Source of the DNA: Candidatus Omnitrophota bacterium
GTDB lineage: Bacteria; Omnitrophota; Gorgyraeia; B26-G9
Assembly (NCBI GenBank): GCA_022013205.1
Contig: JAKLQT010000274.1
Coordinates: forward strand, 1-9,096
Length of the DNA: 9,096 nt
Direction of reading: 5' to 3'
Under the pieces are notes generated by a model. That model ran no database searches. It was not told where the DNA came from and was given only the letters and a program-made list of their open reading frames with translations. Position 1 is the stretch's first letter, and every line of letters starts with the position of its first letter. Shown one piece after another: positions 1 through 6,021 of the stretch. The position numbers and the translations under genes were made by a program.

Positions 1-2
1 GG

Positions 3-1784
3 ATCAATTTAAGCGCAGCATGCCTGCTGTTTGCAAAAAGCAATATAATCTTGAGTAAATTGCGGCAAAAATTTTTCCTTTTATTTATTGCCTTATTAGG
101 CAGCGCAGGCATATTCTTATACATCAGGTTTATCCCGAATCTGCATGCAAACTCGATTAAAAAACAGTGGGGCAGCTTTAATGTTGTAGATTACAAGAAC
201 TCTGTTTACGGTAATATTACCGTGATCAAACAGCATGAACAGTATGCCTTCTATTATAACGGAATGCCTTTTATGCACATACCGATTCCGGACATAGTTT
301 TCACAGAGGACCTGGTTAATTTTACGCTTGGCGCTCAAGAGGCGCCGGAAAACATCGCTGTTATCGGCTCAGGCCTGGGTGGTATTATCAATAATATACT
401 GAAATATCCCATTAAGAGTGTTGATTACGCGGAACTTGACCCCATGGTTATAGAAATGGGAAAAAAATATTTAAGCCCGCTTACTGAAAGCGAACTTGGC
501 GACTATAGGCTTAAAATCCATAATACTGACGGAAGATTATTTTTAAATCAAACAAATGGACGTTTTGACGCGATAATCCTAAACTTGCCCCCGCCTTCAA
601 CTTTAATCATCAACCGCTTTTACACCCGAGAATTTTTTGAGCTTAGTTACAGTAGGCTCAAAAGCAACGGGATATTCTGCTTTTCACTGCCAGGGTCCAT
701 CAGCTATATTTCCCGCGAACAAGCTGATTTGAATAAATGCCTGCTTGAGACTATTAAGGGCGTATTCCCTTTAGTTTTTGTCATTCCCGGCAATGCCAAT
801 ATATATATTGCCTCGAAGGATAAACACTTTAAGCTCAAAGGGGAAATAATCGCGGAAAATCTAAAGCAAAACCGGATTAAAAGCAGTCTGTTCACAGATT
901 TCTATATCAACGAAAGGCTCGATCCTCAAAAACAGAAATGGTTTATGCGAAGCATTAAAAAAAACCGCGTCAGGCAAAACAAGGACATGGAGCCGGCTGG
1001 AGTCTCTTATACACTCAGGTCTTGGAATGCCTTGTTCTCTCCTGAGCTTCATGATAGTTTTCGCAAATTAAGAACAAACGCCGCGACAAGCGGTAAAATA
1101 TTTATGCTTCTTGCGATAGTATTTCTAGCCCTGGGCATTAAATATTTTCGCTCAAAAAAAGATAATATTATTCAAAGCACTCTTATTCCCCTTCTGGTAT
1201 TTGTAAGCGGCTTTACAGGCGTTTCCCTAAATCTTATTATTTTGCTTTGCCTTCAGACATTTTATGGATACGTTTACCTGCATGTCGGATTATTAATAAG
1301 CAGCTTTATGATCGGATTAACCTCAGGAAGCTTTATAATGGCCAAAAGGCTCATAAGTTCAACAGCACAGCTTAAAACATTGCTACAAACAGACACTATT
1401 TTCGCGGCCTTCTGCTTAGGCTTGTATGGGCTTGTAAGAATATTGCAGCAAATAATCCTCAGCGGTGTATACTTACATGTAATTCTGGGGATTCTGGCTT
1501 TTTTATCTATAACTTGCGGATTTTTCGTGGGGTTTGAATTTCCTCTGGCCAACAAACTTTATCTTGAAAAAAGCGGACGATCAAAAAGCAAACCAAACAT
1601 TCTCTACGCCGTTGACATTCTCGGTTCCTTTACCGGAGCCATACTCATCTGTGTACTGCTAATCCCGCGATTGGGAATACTAGCCACAATCATCCTGCTC
1701 TTTGGGTTAAAATCAGGCCTGTTGTTCATGTTTAGGGCAGCAACAAATAATCACACAAAGAATGACGAAAAATGCGATTGGTAA
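3..1784 (+). CDS. Membrane-fused spermidine-synthase-like protein, 5' end missing
   Basis: A Rossmann methyltransferase-like domain of the spermidine/spermine synthase superfamily sits between membrane segments, as in proteins annotated 'fused MFS/spermidine synthase'. Counting the codon at nt 51 as residue 1: a membrane segment at about 8-27; the nucleotide-binding loop GSGLGG at 106-111; ELDP at 128-131; DGR at 160-162; then about seven hydrophobic segments (350-366, 377-402, 406-427, 445-464, 472-496, 521-538, 541-560). The TTG at 51 is probably not the start, because the same frame stays open with no stop back to nt 3 and the added residues are hydrophobic; the gene is cut by the window edge. 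True aminopropyltransferases carry a catalytic Asp motif (DSTDP-like) after the fourth strand; here the place reads NLPPPS (178-183), so polyamine synthase activity is doubtful. The role is unknown; the location is the inner membrane. The family call is firm, the function is not. Confidence 0.85.
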   Translation: MNLSAACLLFAKSNIILSKLRQKFFLLFIALLGSAGIFLYIRFIPNLHANSIKKQWGSFNVVDYKNSVYGNITVIKQHEQYAFYYNGMPFMHIPIPDIVFTEDLVNFTLGAQEAPENIAVIGSGLGGIINNILKYPIKSVDYAELDPMVIEMGKKYLSPLTESELGDYRLKIHNTDGRLFLNQTNGRFDAIILNLPPPSTLIINRFYTREFFELSYSRLKSNGIFCFSLPGSISYISREQADLNKCLLETIKGVFPLVFVIPGNANIYIASKDKHFKLKGEIIAENLKQNRIKSSLFTDFYINERLDPQKQKWFMRSIKKNRVRQNKDMEPAGVSYTLRSWNALFSPELHDSFRKLRTNAATSGKIFMLLAIVFLALGIKYFRSKKDNIIQSTLIPLLVFVSGFTGVSLNLIILLCLQTFYGYVYLHVGLLISSFMIGLTSGSFIMAKRLISSTAQLKTLLQTDTIFAAFCLGLYGLVRILQQIILSGVYLHVILGILAFLSITCGFFVGFEFPLANKLYLEKSGRSKSKPNILYAVDILGSFTGAILICVLLIPRLGILATIILLFGLKSGLLFMFRAATNNHTKNDEKCDW

Positions 1785-1858
1785 GATTATTGTTGAAGAG
1801 TGCAATTGCTATACATAAAGAGCTTGGCCCTGGCCTTCTTAAAATTACTTATGGATTA
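1772..1858 (+). pseudogene. GxxExxY-family protein remnant (N-terminal fragment)
   Basis: An ATG at 1772, overlapping the end of the preceding gene in another frame, opens a frame that reads SAIAIHKELGPGLLKITYG. This matches the N-terminal signature of GxxExxY proteins (typically IxVHKELGPGLLESVYE). The similarity ends near 1858 and the frame runs on to a stop at 1922-1924 without family features, giving at most 50 residues where the family has about 120-130. The defining Glu of GxxExxY is Lys here (GLLKITY). Just upstream, another frame reads GKIIVEE, close to the usual KIIGAAIE lead-in, suggesting a frameshift near 1790-1800. This is a decayed fragment with no expected function. Confidence 0.6.
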
Positions 1859-1905
1859 AAAATAAAAAATTCTGTGTTCTTTGCGGCTTTATGTGAACAT
1901 AAAAA

Positions 1906-1986
1906 ATGGGTCATTCTTAATTAAGTTGAATTATTTTCTATAACTTAACTATTTGGTAGTTATTAGAACAATTAAGAATACCCCAT
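1906..1986. repeat. Long inverted repeat with nested hairpin
   Basis: The arms at 1906-1922 and 1970-1986 are 17 nt each and pair at 15 positions (ATGGG..ATTCTTAATT against its complement). Inside, TAACTA (1946-1951) and TAGTTA (1957-1962) form a perfect 6-bp hairpin with a 5-nt loop. The element lies just 3' of the GxxExxY remnant and between convergent genes, so it could slow transcription from either side, but no T-run follows it. It may equally be a leftover of a small repeat element. Confidence 0.6.
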
Positions 1987-2020
1987 GATTACACAGATTA
2001 TTAAAAGATTACAGAGATTA
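1987..2020. repeat. Tandem 14-nt direct repeat
   Basis: GATTACACAGATTA (1987-2000) and GATTACAGAGATTA (2007-2020) differ by one base and are spaced exactly 20 nt apart. They abut the preceding inverted repeat. Short repeats of this kind are common around GxxExxY loci; that link comes from general knowledge, not from this sequence. Confidence 0.6.
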
Positions 2021-2047
2021 ATTCCTATTAGTATATCAATGCAACCA

Positions 2048-2080
2048 GGTTCTTTCGTTCAACTTAAACAAGAAAGAACC
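2048..2080. repeat. 9-bp hairpin downstream of the dehydrogenase gene
   Basis: GGTTCTTTC (2048-2056) pairs perfectly with GAAAGAACC (2072-2080) around a 15-nt loop. It lies about 100 nt beyond the stop of the minus-strand dehydrogenase gene. Read on the minus strand no T-run follows the stem, so a Rho-independent terminator is not convincing. The right arm is also part of a 14-bp repeat found inverted at 3515-3528. The rest of 1925-2176 holds no coding region that I can support. Confidence 0.5.
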
Positions 2081-3528
2081 AAAAAAATTATCACTATGCG
2101 TTGCGTCCCTATTTGATTTATTAAACAAACATTATTTGATCACTGTAATCAGGCCGGCTGGTTTTTTCAGCAGCCCCTATCTTACTCTTTGGCTTTCAGG
2201 AAGCGCTTTCGGGTTTTCCAGCACCACTGTCAGCAAGCCGATTCTATCAAGAATTTCAATCAATGGATCAGGATCAAGTTCTTCAACATTAACCATTCTC
2301 TTGATGTCCCAAACACCACGAGCGATAAGCATGGCTGTAGCCACCGGCGGAACGCCGGCCGTATAAGAGATAGCCTGAGACTCCACTTCCTTATAACATT
2401 TAGCATGATCACAAGTGTTATAAATAAAAACTTCTCTTTTTTTACCGTCTTTAGCCCCTTTAACAAAATTCCCTATACAGGTTTTTCCTGTATAGTTGGG
2501 CGCGAGCGATAAAGGATCAGGCAATATTGCCTTGATAACTTTTAGCGGGACAACCTCCACTCCTTCAGCAGTTTTGATAGGCTTTTCCGATGTCAATCCC
2601 AGGTTTGTCAAAACAGAAAAAACGTTTATATAATGATCGCCAAACCCCATCCAGAAACGAATACTGTCAGCATCTATATATTTTGAAAGCGAATGCAGTT
2701 CGTCGTGTCCGTTCAAATAAACAGGCTGAGGACCGACAACAGGAAAATCATATACCATCTTAATTGAATGCACTTTTTCCTCAACCCATTTTCTATCGAT
2801 CCACGTCCAGACTTTTTTGAACTCACGAAAATTTATTTCCGGATCAAAATTTGTGGCAAAATACTTTCCATGATTACCGGCGTTGACATCCATTATGTCT
2901 ATTGTCTCTATCTTATCAAAATAATGCTTTAGGGCTAAAGCGCAATAAGCATTTACGACTCCCGGATCAAACCCCGCCCCCAGGATTGCTGTTATACTTT
3001 TTTGTTCGCACTCATCCTGTCTTTTCCATTCGTAATTAGCATACCAAGGCGGGTCCTCGCAAACCTTATTAGGCTCCTCATGAATAGCTGTATCAATATA
3101 AGCGGCTCCTGTCTGGATGCAAGCCTCAAGCAAAGGCATGTTTACATATGATTGAGCAAGGTTAATAACTATCTGTGAATTGGTTTCTTTTATCAGCTTT
3201 ACCGCCGCAGGGATATCAAGAGCATTAAGAGCCTTAGAATAAATCTTACCGCCAGGGTCTTTTAAATGCTTTTTTCTTTTTACGCTCTCAATAATAGCAT
3301 CGCATTTGCTCTGCGTTCTTGAGGCAATGCAGATATCTCCCAGGATATCATTATTTTGCGCGCATTTATGTGCCGCTACATGCGCGACTCCCCCTGCCCC
3401 GGCAATTAATACATTCTTCCTCATCCGGCCCCTCTCCTCATTTATAGAACAATGTGAATATAAATCACTTTTCGTTTTAACTTTGCCAACTAATCCGGAA
3501 AATACCGCAAGAAATTTGGTTCTTTCTT
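2070..3528. repeat. 14-bp inverted repeats flanking the dehydrogenase gene
   Basis: AAGAAAGAACCAAA at 2070-2083 and its exact reverse complement at 3515-3528 flank the dehydrogenase gene about 90-110 nt outside its two ends. A related but imperfect copy (GAAAGAGCCAAAAATTTT) lies at 3792-3809. There is no transposase and no visible target duplication, so this may be a dispersed spacer repeat rather than the end of a mobile unit. Confidence 0.4.
2177..3424 (-). CDS. Carboxy(nor)spermidine dehydrogenase (saccharopine dehydrogenase family)
   Basis: This cytoplasmic enzyme of the saccharopine-dehydrogenase fold condenses a diamine (putrescine or diaminopropane) with L-aspartate semialdehyde and reduces the Schiff base with NAD(P)H to carboxyspermidine or carboxynorspermidine. 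An N-terminal Rossmann fold is visible: the dinucleotide loop GAGGVAHVAAHK at 9-20, ASRT at 34-37 after the second strand, and a conserved GAGFDPGVVNAY at 149-160. The length of 415 residues is normal for the family. The ATG start is supported by TGAGGAG at 3434-3440, 9 nt upstream. The gene follows nspC on the same strand 420 nt downstream of it, a pairing typical of the carboxyspermidine pathway. A saccharopine or lysine-pathway enzyme is the alternative, but the nspC neighbour argues against it. Confidence 0.9.
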   Translation of the reverse strand: MRKNVLIAGAGGVAHVAAHKCAQNNDILGDICIASRTQSKCDAIIESVKRKKHLKDPGGKIYSKALNALDIPAAVKLIKETNSQIVINLAQSYVNMPLLEACIQTGAAYIDTAIHEEPNKVCEDPPWYANYEWKRQDECEQKSITAILGAGFDPGVVNAYCALALKHYFDKIETIDIMDVNAGNHGKYFATNFDPEINFREFKKVWTWIDRKWVEEKVHSIKMVYDFPVVGPQPVYLNGHDELHSLSKYIDADSIRFWMGFGDHYINVFSVLTNLGLTSEKPIKTAEGVEVVPLKVIKAILPDPLSLAPNYTGKTCIGNFVKGAKDGKKREVFIYNTCDHAKCYKEVESQAISYTAGVPPVATAMLIARGVWDIKRMVNVEELDPDPLIEILDRIGLLTVVLENPKALPESQRVR

Positions 3529-3745
3529 AATTAATGTGAGCCTTAGAAAAGATGATGGGTAAATTTTTAAGCGCATTCACCAATTTAGGCAAATATACGT
3601 TATGTTTTTGGGTACCCTTTTGGGCGCGAGGACTGTCTGACCCGCCTTGGCGGGGAGTTCCACAGCGCCAAAAACATGGCGTAGATTTGCCGGTCCCGCT
3701 GTTTTTTAGCGAGAAAAATTGGTGTTGAGCGTAAAATTTATCCAT
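3527..3745 (-). CDS. Possible small ORF (72 aa) running through a palindromic element
   Basis: I do not recognise this ORF and am unsure it is coding. For it: GGTGAGGAG at 3749-3757 lies just upstream of two adjacent ATG codons (3746-3748 and 3743-3745), and the second gives a usual spacing. The ends look protein-like: MDKFYAQHQFF at the N-terminus and HNVYLPKLVNALKNLPIIF at the C-terminus. Against it: the middle is read through the GC-rich hairpins at 3641-3681 and is low in hydrophobic residues, rich in Gly, Arg, Ser and Pro. A palindromic repeat inserted in frame into a small gene would explain both facts. Confidence 0.25.
   Translation of the reverse strand: MDKFYAQHQFFSLKNSGTGKSTPCFWRCGTPRQGGSDSPRAQKGTQKHNVYLPKLVNALKNLPIIFSKAHIN
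3610..3711. repeat. REP-like cluster of palindromes
   Basis: Several stems are packed into 100 nt: the palindrome GGGTACCC (3610-3617); CCCGCCTTGGCGGG (3641-3654), a nearly loopless GC-only stem; CGCCA (3666-3670) with TGGCG (3677-3681); and CGCT (3697-3700) with AGCG (3708-3711). The GC-rich core stands out in an AT-rich spacer. The framing words GGACTGTCTGA and GAGTTCC around the central stem resemble dispersed palindromic repeats that I associate with other genomes; whether it is multi-copy here cannot be seen in one window. It may also end transcription of nspC. Confidence 0.55.
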
Positions 3746-3844
3746 CATCTCCTCACCAAATAACTTATACAATTTTTATCACCTTATTAACGAAAGAGCC
3801 AAAAATTTTCCGATTGCCTGCGCCGCGGAGTATTTCCACTGAAA

Positions 3845-4948
3845 TTATGATAAGCTGTCTAAAAAATCTTTGTATTCAAACTCACGAACCAGTTCAATTT
3901 CTCCGCTAAGTCTTTTTACCGCGATTGAAGGCATATTTAGCCCGTTGAACCAGTTTTTTTTAACCATAGTATACCCCGCTGCATCACAAAATCTGATGAT
4001 GCTGCCTATCTTTAGCCTGTGTTTAAATCCATAACTGCCGAAAACATCTCCAGCTAAACAGGATCGGCCGGCGATAATATATTTAAAACGCCCGCGAGCG
4101 TTCTCCTTTATTTTAGCATTTATGCGGTAAACCAGCACGTCCAGCATATGCGCCTCTATGGATGCATCAACAATGGCAATATCCTTTTTATTATGAACAA
4201 GATCAAGTACTTTTGTAACAAGCTCCGCCGACTCGGTAATGGCGCTTTCACCCGGCTCAAGATAGACCTGAATCCTAAAACGATCGCTGAATTCCCTTAA
4301 TTTTTCAGAAAATTTCTCTACCGGATATCCGGCCTTGGAAAAGTAAAAACCTCCCCCCAAGCTTACCCACTTTAATGATTTAAGAACACTCTCGTAATTA
4401 CGGCCGATAAAATCCAGATTTTTGGAAAAATTTCTGAAATTATCATTTTCACAGTTAAAGTGAAACATTACCCCGTCTATTGAACCCAGCTTACTCTCCA
4501 GAGCTTTTTTATCGGTCACGCCCAAACGGGAAAATTTGCAGGCAGGGTCAGCCAACTCAAAACTTGAATAACTTATAAGCGGGTTGACCCGCAGGCCAAT
4601 ATCACATTTTCGGCCGTAACGTGAAAACCTTTCCAGCTGTGATATAGAATTGAAGATCAGTTTATCCGCAAACCGGCTTATTTCCCTGATCTCTTCCTGC
4701 GCATAGGCCACACAATATGCGTGGACTTCCTTTGAAAACTTTTCCTTTCCCAGCCGCGCCTCATACAAAGAACTAGAGGCCGTCCCGTCCATATATTGCC
4801 GCATCAGGCCAAAAACGGACCAGGTTGAAAAACACTTAAGCGCAAGAACAAACTTAGCACCGGAAATATCTCTAATACGCTTAATTGTTTTCAGGTTTTT
4901 TAAAAGTTTTTTCTCATCAATAAGATAATAAGGTGTCTTTAAGCCCAT
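3845..4948 (-). CDS. nspC: Carboxy(nor)spermidine decarboxylase
   Basis: A PLP enzyme of the alanine-racemase/group IV decarboxylase fold that decarboxylates carboxyspermidine to spermidine (or carboxynorspermidine to norspermidine) in the cytoplasm. The PLP lysine sits in ALKCFSTW (Lys38 in that motif). Further along are the glycine loop SLGGGF near 195-200, EPGES near 230-234, and the C-terminal catalytic block GRSCLAGDVFG near 293-303, whose Cys and Asp reach into the partner subunit of the dimer. The length of 367 residues is normal for NspC and shorter than lysine (LysA) or ornithine decarboxylases. ATG start; only a weak AG-rich stretch lies upstream, so initiation may depend on the structured leader. 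It is upstream of the dehydrogenase gene and downstream of the SpeD-like gene on the same strand, with a terminator between it and the latter. Confidence 0.93.
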   Translation of the reverse strand: MGLKTPYYLIDEKKLLKNLKTIKRIRDISGAKFVLALKCFSTWSVFGLMRQYMDGTASSSLYEARLGKEKFSKEVHAYCVAYAQEEIREISRFADKLIFNSISQLERFSRYGRKCDIGLRVNPLISYSSFELADPACKFSRLGVTDKKALESKLGSIDGVMFHFNCENDNFRNFSKNLDFIGRNYESVLKSLKWVSLGGGFYFSKAGYPVEKFSEKLREFSDRFRIQVYLEPGESAITESAELVTKVLDLVHNKKDIAIVDASIEAHMLDVLVYRINAKIKENARGRFKYIIAGRSCLAGDVFGSYGFKHRLKIGSIIRFCDAAGYTMVKKNWFNGLNMPSIAVKRLSGEIELVREFEYKDFLDSLS

Positions 4949-4964
4949 CTTTAGTTCTCACAAT

Positions 4965-5076
4965 AGGCACTCTGCTGCAAAACGCACATAGGTATTAAAC
5001 GCTTAACTCACTTTTACGGCCAAGTGCCTGGGCGTTCGCCTTACCTGTGCATCTGCGCATGTTGCAGCAGCGCCCA
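4965..5076 (-). promoter_or_regulatory. Candidate structured 5' leader of nspC with competing stems
   Basis: Three long pairings are visible. A: 5071-5076 with 5029-5034 (TGGGCG/CGCCCA on the minus strand, 6 bp). B: 5062-5070 with 4972-4980 (CTGCTGCAA/TTGCAGCAG, 9 bp). C: 5023-5029 with 4965-4971 (AGGCACT/AGTGCCT, 7 bp). Their 5'-to-3' order on the transcript is A, B, A', C, B', C', so B crosses both A and C: the pairings form a pseudoknot or exclude each other. C' ends 16 nt before the nspC ATG. No known riboswitch consensus was recognised. A putative promoter just upstream would start the transcript a few nt before A. The pairing is directly visible; the regulatory role is inference. Confidence 0.45.
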
Positions 5077-5090
5077 ATAATACGCGTTTT

Positions 5091-5120
5091 ATTATATATC
5101 TTCAGCAGAAAATTCATCAG
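5091..5120 (-). promoter_or_regulatory. Putative nspC promoter
   Basis: A perfect -10 hexamer TATAAT lies at 5091-5096; 18 nt upstream is CTGATG (5115-5120), a weak -35 keeping only the TGA core. The predicted transcription start, near 5084, falls directly before the first stem of the structured leader, giving a 5' UTR of about 135 nt. Confidence 0.45.
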
Positions 5121-5190
5121 GTTTAACTAACGGTGCATTTTAACATAAAACCATTGCATTTCAAAGAGATTAAAAATATTCTGTATAAAC

Positions 5191-5223
5191 ACAAAAACAG
5201 CAGATTATTTCTGCTGTTTTTGT
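5191..5223 (-). terminator. Strong hairpin terminator of the SpeD-like gene
   Basis: A perfect 13-bp stem (5191-5203 with 5211-5223; the core is ACAGCAG/CTGCTGT) encloses a 7-nt loop, and an A-T pair can shorten the loop further. The arms carry A5 and T5 runs, so it can act in either direction. It lies about 40 nt past the stop of the minus-strand SpeD-like gene and separates that transcript from nspC. The rest of 5121-5190 shows nothing I can name. Confidence 0.8.
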
Positions 5224-5261
5224 TAACTGAATAGTATTTTATATTATTAAGTTTACTTACT

Positions 5262-5630
5262 CTATCGGACAAGAAATCGGAATTTTACTCTTTTTGCCCT
5301 AAAAAATTCTTTTGTGAATTTCTTAGCCAGAACATGGTCATAAGCCTTGCAGGAAAAGATATTTATATACGCTGTCTTCCAGTAATCAGAAAAATGCCCG
5401 GTGATAGAGCTTGTTTCGATCAACTGCACCAGGGAATACCCCTTTGTGAACATCTCTTTTTCTCCGAAATAAGGCAATAGTGTTTCGCCATACTGCTTCA
5501 TCTTGATAAGCTTGCAAAGCTCATCTACATACTGCTTAAGCTTCTTGTTCGAAGTGATTACATCAGCGTCGCACTCAAACAAATCCAACACCAGTTCATA
5601 CCCAAATATTTTTTTTTCTTTTTTCTTCAT
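5262..5630 (-). CDS. SpeD/AdoMetDC-family pyruvoyl decarboxylase, possibly ornithine/arginine-specific
   Basis: A 122-residue homologue of the small bacterial/archaeal S-adenosylmethionine decarboxylase proenzyme, which cleaves itself at a serine to make a pyruvoyl cofactor. The fold opens with GYELVLDLFECD (10-21). The core is IETSSITGHF (71-80) followed by AYINIFSC (87-94). Ser74, His79 and Cys94 have the same spacing (5 and 20 residues) as Ser63, His68 and Cys83 of Thermotoga maritima AdoMetDC, so self-processing looks intact. However, the usual ESHISIHTWPE block is absent: the residue before the serine is Thr instead of Glu, and TWPE is replaced. Such departures occur in SpeD homologues that decarboxylate ornithine or arginine. 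ATG at 5628-5630 is chosen over the upstream TTG at 5676-5678 because a good ribosome site sits between them. Cytoplasmic. The family is firm; the substrate is unproven. Confidence 0.82.
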   Translation of the reverse strand: MKKKEKKIFGYELVLDLFECDADVITSNKKLKQYVDELCKLIKMKQYGETLLPYFGEKEMFTKGYSLVQLIETSSITGHFSDYWKTAYINIFSCKAYDHVLAKKFTKEFFRAKRVKFRFLVR

Positions 5631-5638
5631 TCCAGTGT

Positions 5639-5649
5639 CTTCCTCACCT
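5639..5649 (-). promoter_or_regulatory. Ribosome binding site that sets the SpeD-like start
   Basis: AGGTGAGGAAG precedes ATG 5628-5630 by 8 nt. It lies inside the reading frame that would be used by the more upstream TTG, so the TTG start is unlikely. Confidence 0.65.
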
Positions 5650-5760
5650 AGTTTTAGACTGCCCGACAAAACCAGCAATCCCCGGGTTAAAGTAATTTGT
5701 TCTTATCGGAGCCTTTACAGGCATATTTAAAAGAGACAATATTCCTGCTCTGAAAAATAA

Positions 5761-6021
5761 AGCAAAAAAGATACCCGCTTCATCGCATATAGATTTGATC
5801 TTTATTATAAAAAGGAGAAAACAGCGTTTGCCGGTTTCCCGCTTGCAAATATTCAGCTGGGCAACCGGCTGTTTAATGAGGCTATTTTTACCGCGGTATT
5901 TGTGGTTATGCTTTTTGTTCATTCTCTTTTTATAAGAATCCCCTCTTTCAGCAATTTGTTAGACTATACCTTGCTGATTAATATTAAATCAAAAATTTCA
6001 GATTTTGCAAGAAAAAAATAA
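5761..6021 (+). pseudogene. Possible decayed membrane-protein C-terminus
   Basis: An 86-codon stop-free frame on the plus strand, with no usable start codon, ends at TAA 6019-6021. Its core reads AGFPLANIQLGNRLFNEAIF and then a hydrophobic segment TAVFVVMLFVHSLFIR, and it closes with a Lys/Arg-rich tail. This is membrane-protein-like, and the pattern FPL...LFN..(I/F)F..VF.V recalls the last helices of CPA1-type cation/proton antiporters, but the likeness is weak. A second open frame (from 5696), VLIGAFTGIFKRDNIPALKN, may be an upstream piece in another phase, which would mean a frameshift near 5761-5815. The 5650-6110 stretch otherwise contains no supported gene; chance open frames are the alternative. 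Confidence 0.3.

Noticed and set aside
51..53. TTG at nt 51 as the true start of the membrane protein
   Set aside because: The frame is open to the window edge, the upstream residues are hydrophobic and fit an extended membrane domain, and no ribosome site precedes the TTG.
2048..2080. Rho-independent terminator for the dehydrogenase gene
   Set aside because: The stem is good, but the T-run on the minus strand precedes it instead of following it, and the loop is 15 nt.
2136..2512. Plus-strand ORFs over the 3' half of the dehydrogenase gene
   Set aside because: They are antisense shadows of a well-supported 415-residue enzyme and have no protein-family features.
3527..3772. SGTGKST in the small minus-strand ORF as a Walker A (P-loop) nucleotide-binding motif
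   Set aside because: The required glycine four residues before GK[ST] is missing (the stretch reads LKNSGTGKST), and the motif lies next to the palindromic element in an ORF too short for an ATPase.
4965..5076. Integron attC site or a known ncRNA (6S, small SRP RNA, TPP, cobalamin or SAM riboswitch)
   Set aside because: None of the consensus cores of these RNAs is present, there are no attC-type end sequences (GTTRRRY / RYYYAAC) and no integrase or cassette ORF.
5644..5922. 92-codon minus-strand ORF upstream of the SpeD-like gene
   Set aside because: It has no spaced ribosome site and a composition unlike a folded protein, it runs into the SpeD-like leader, and the plus strand of the same stretch looks more protein-like.
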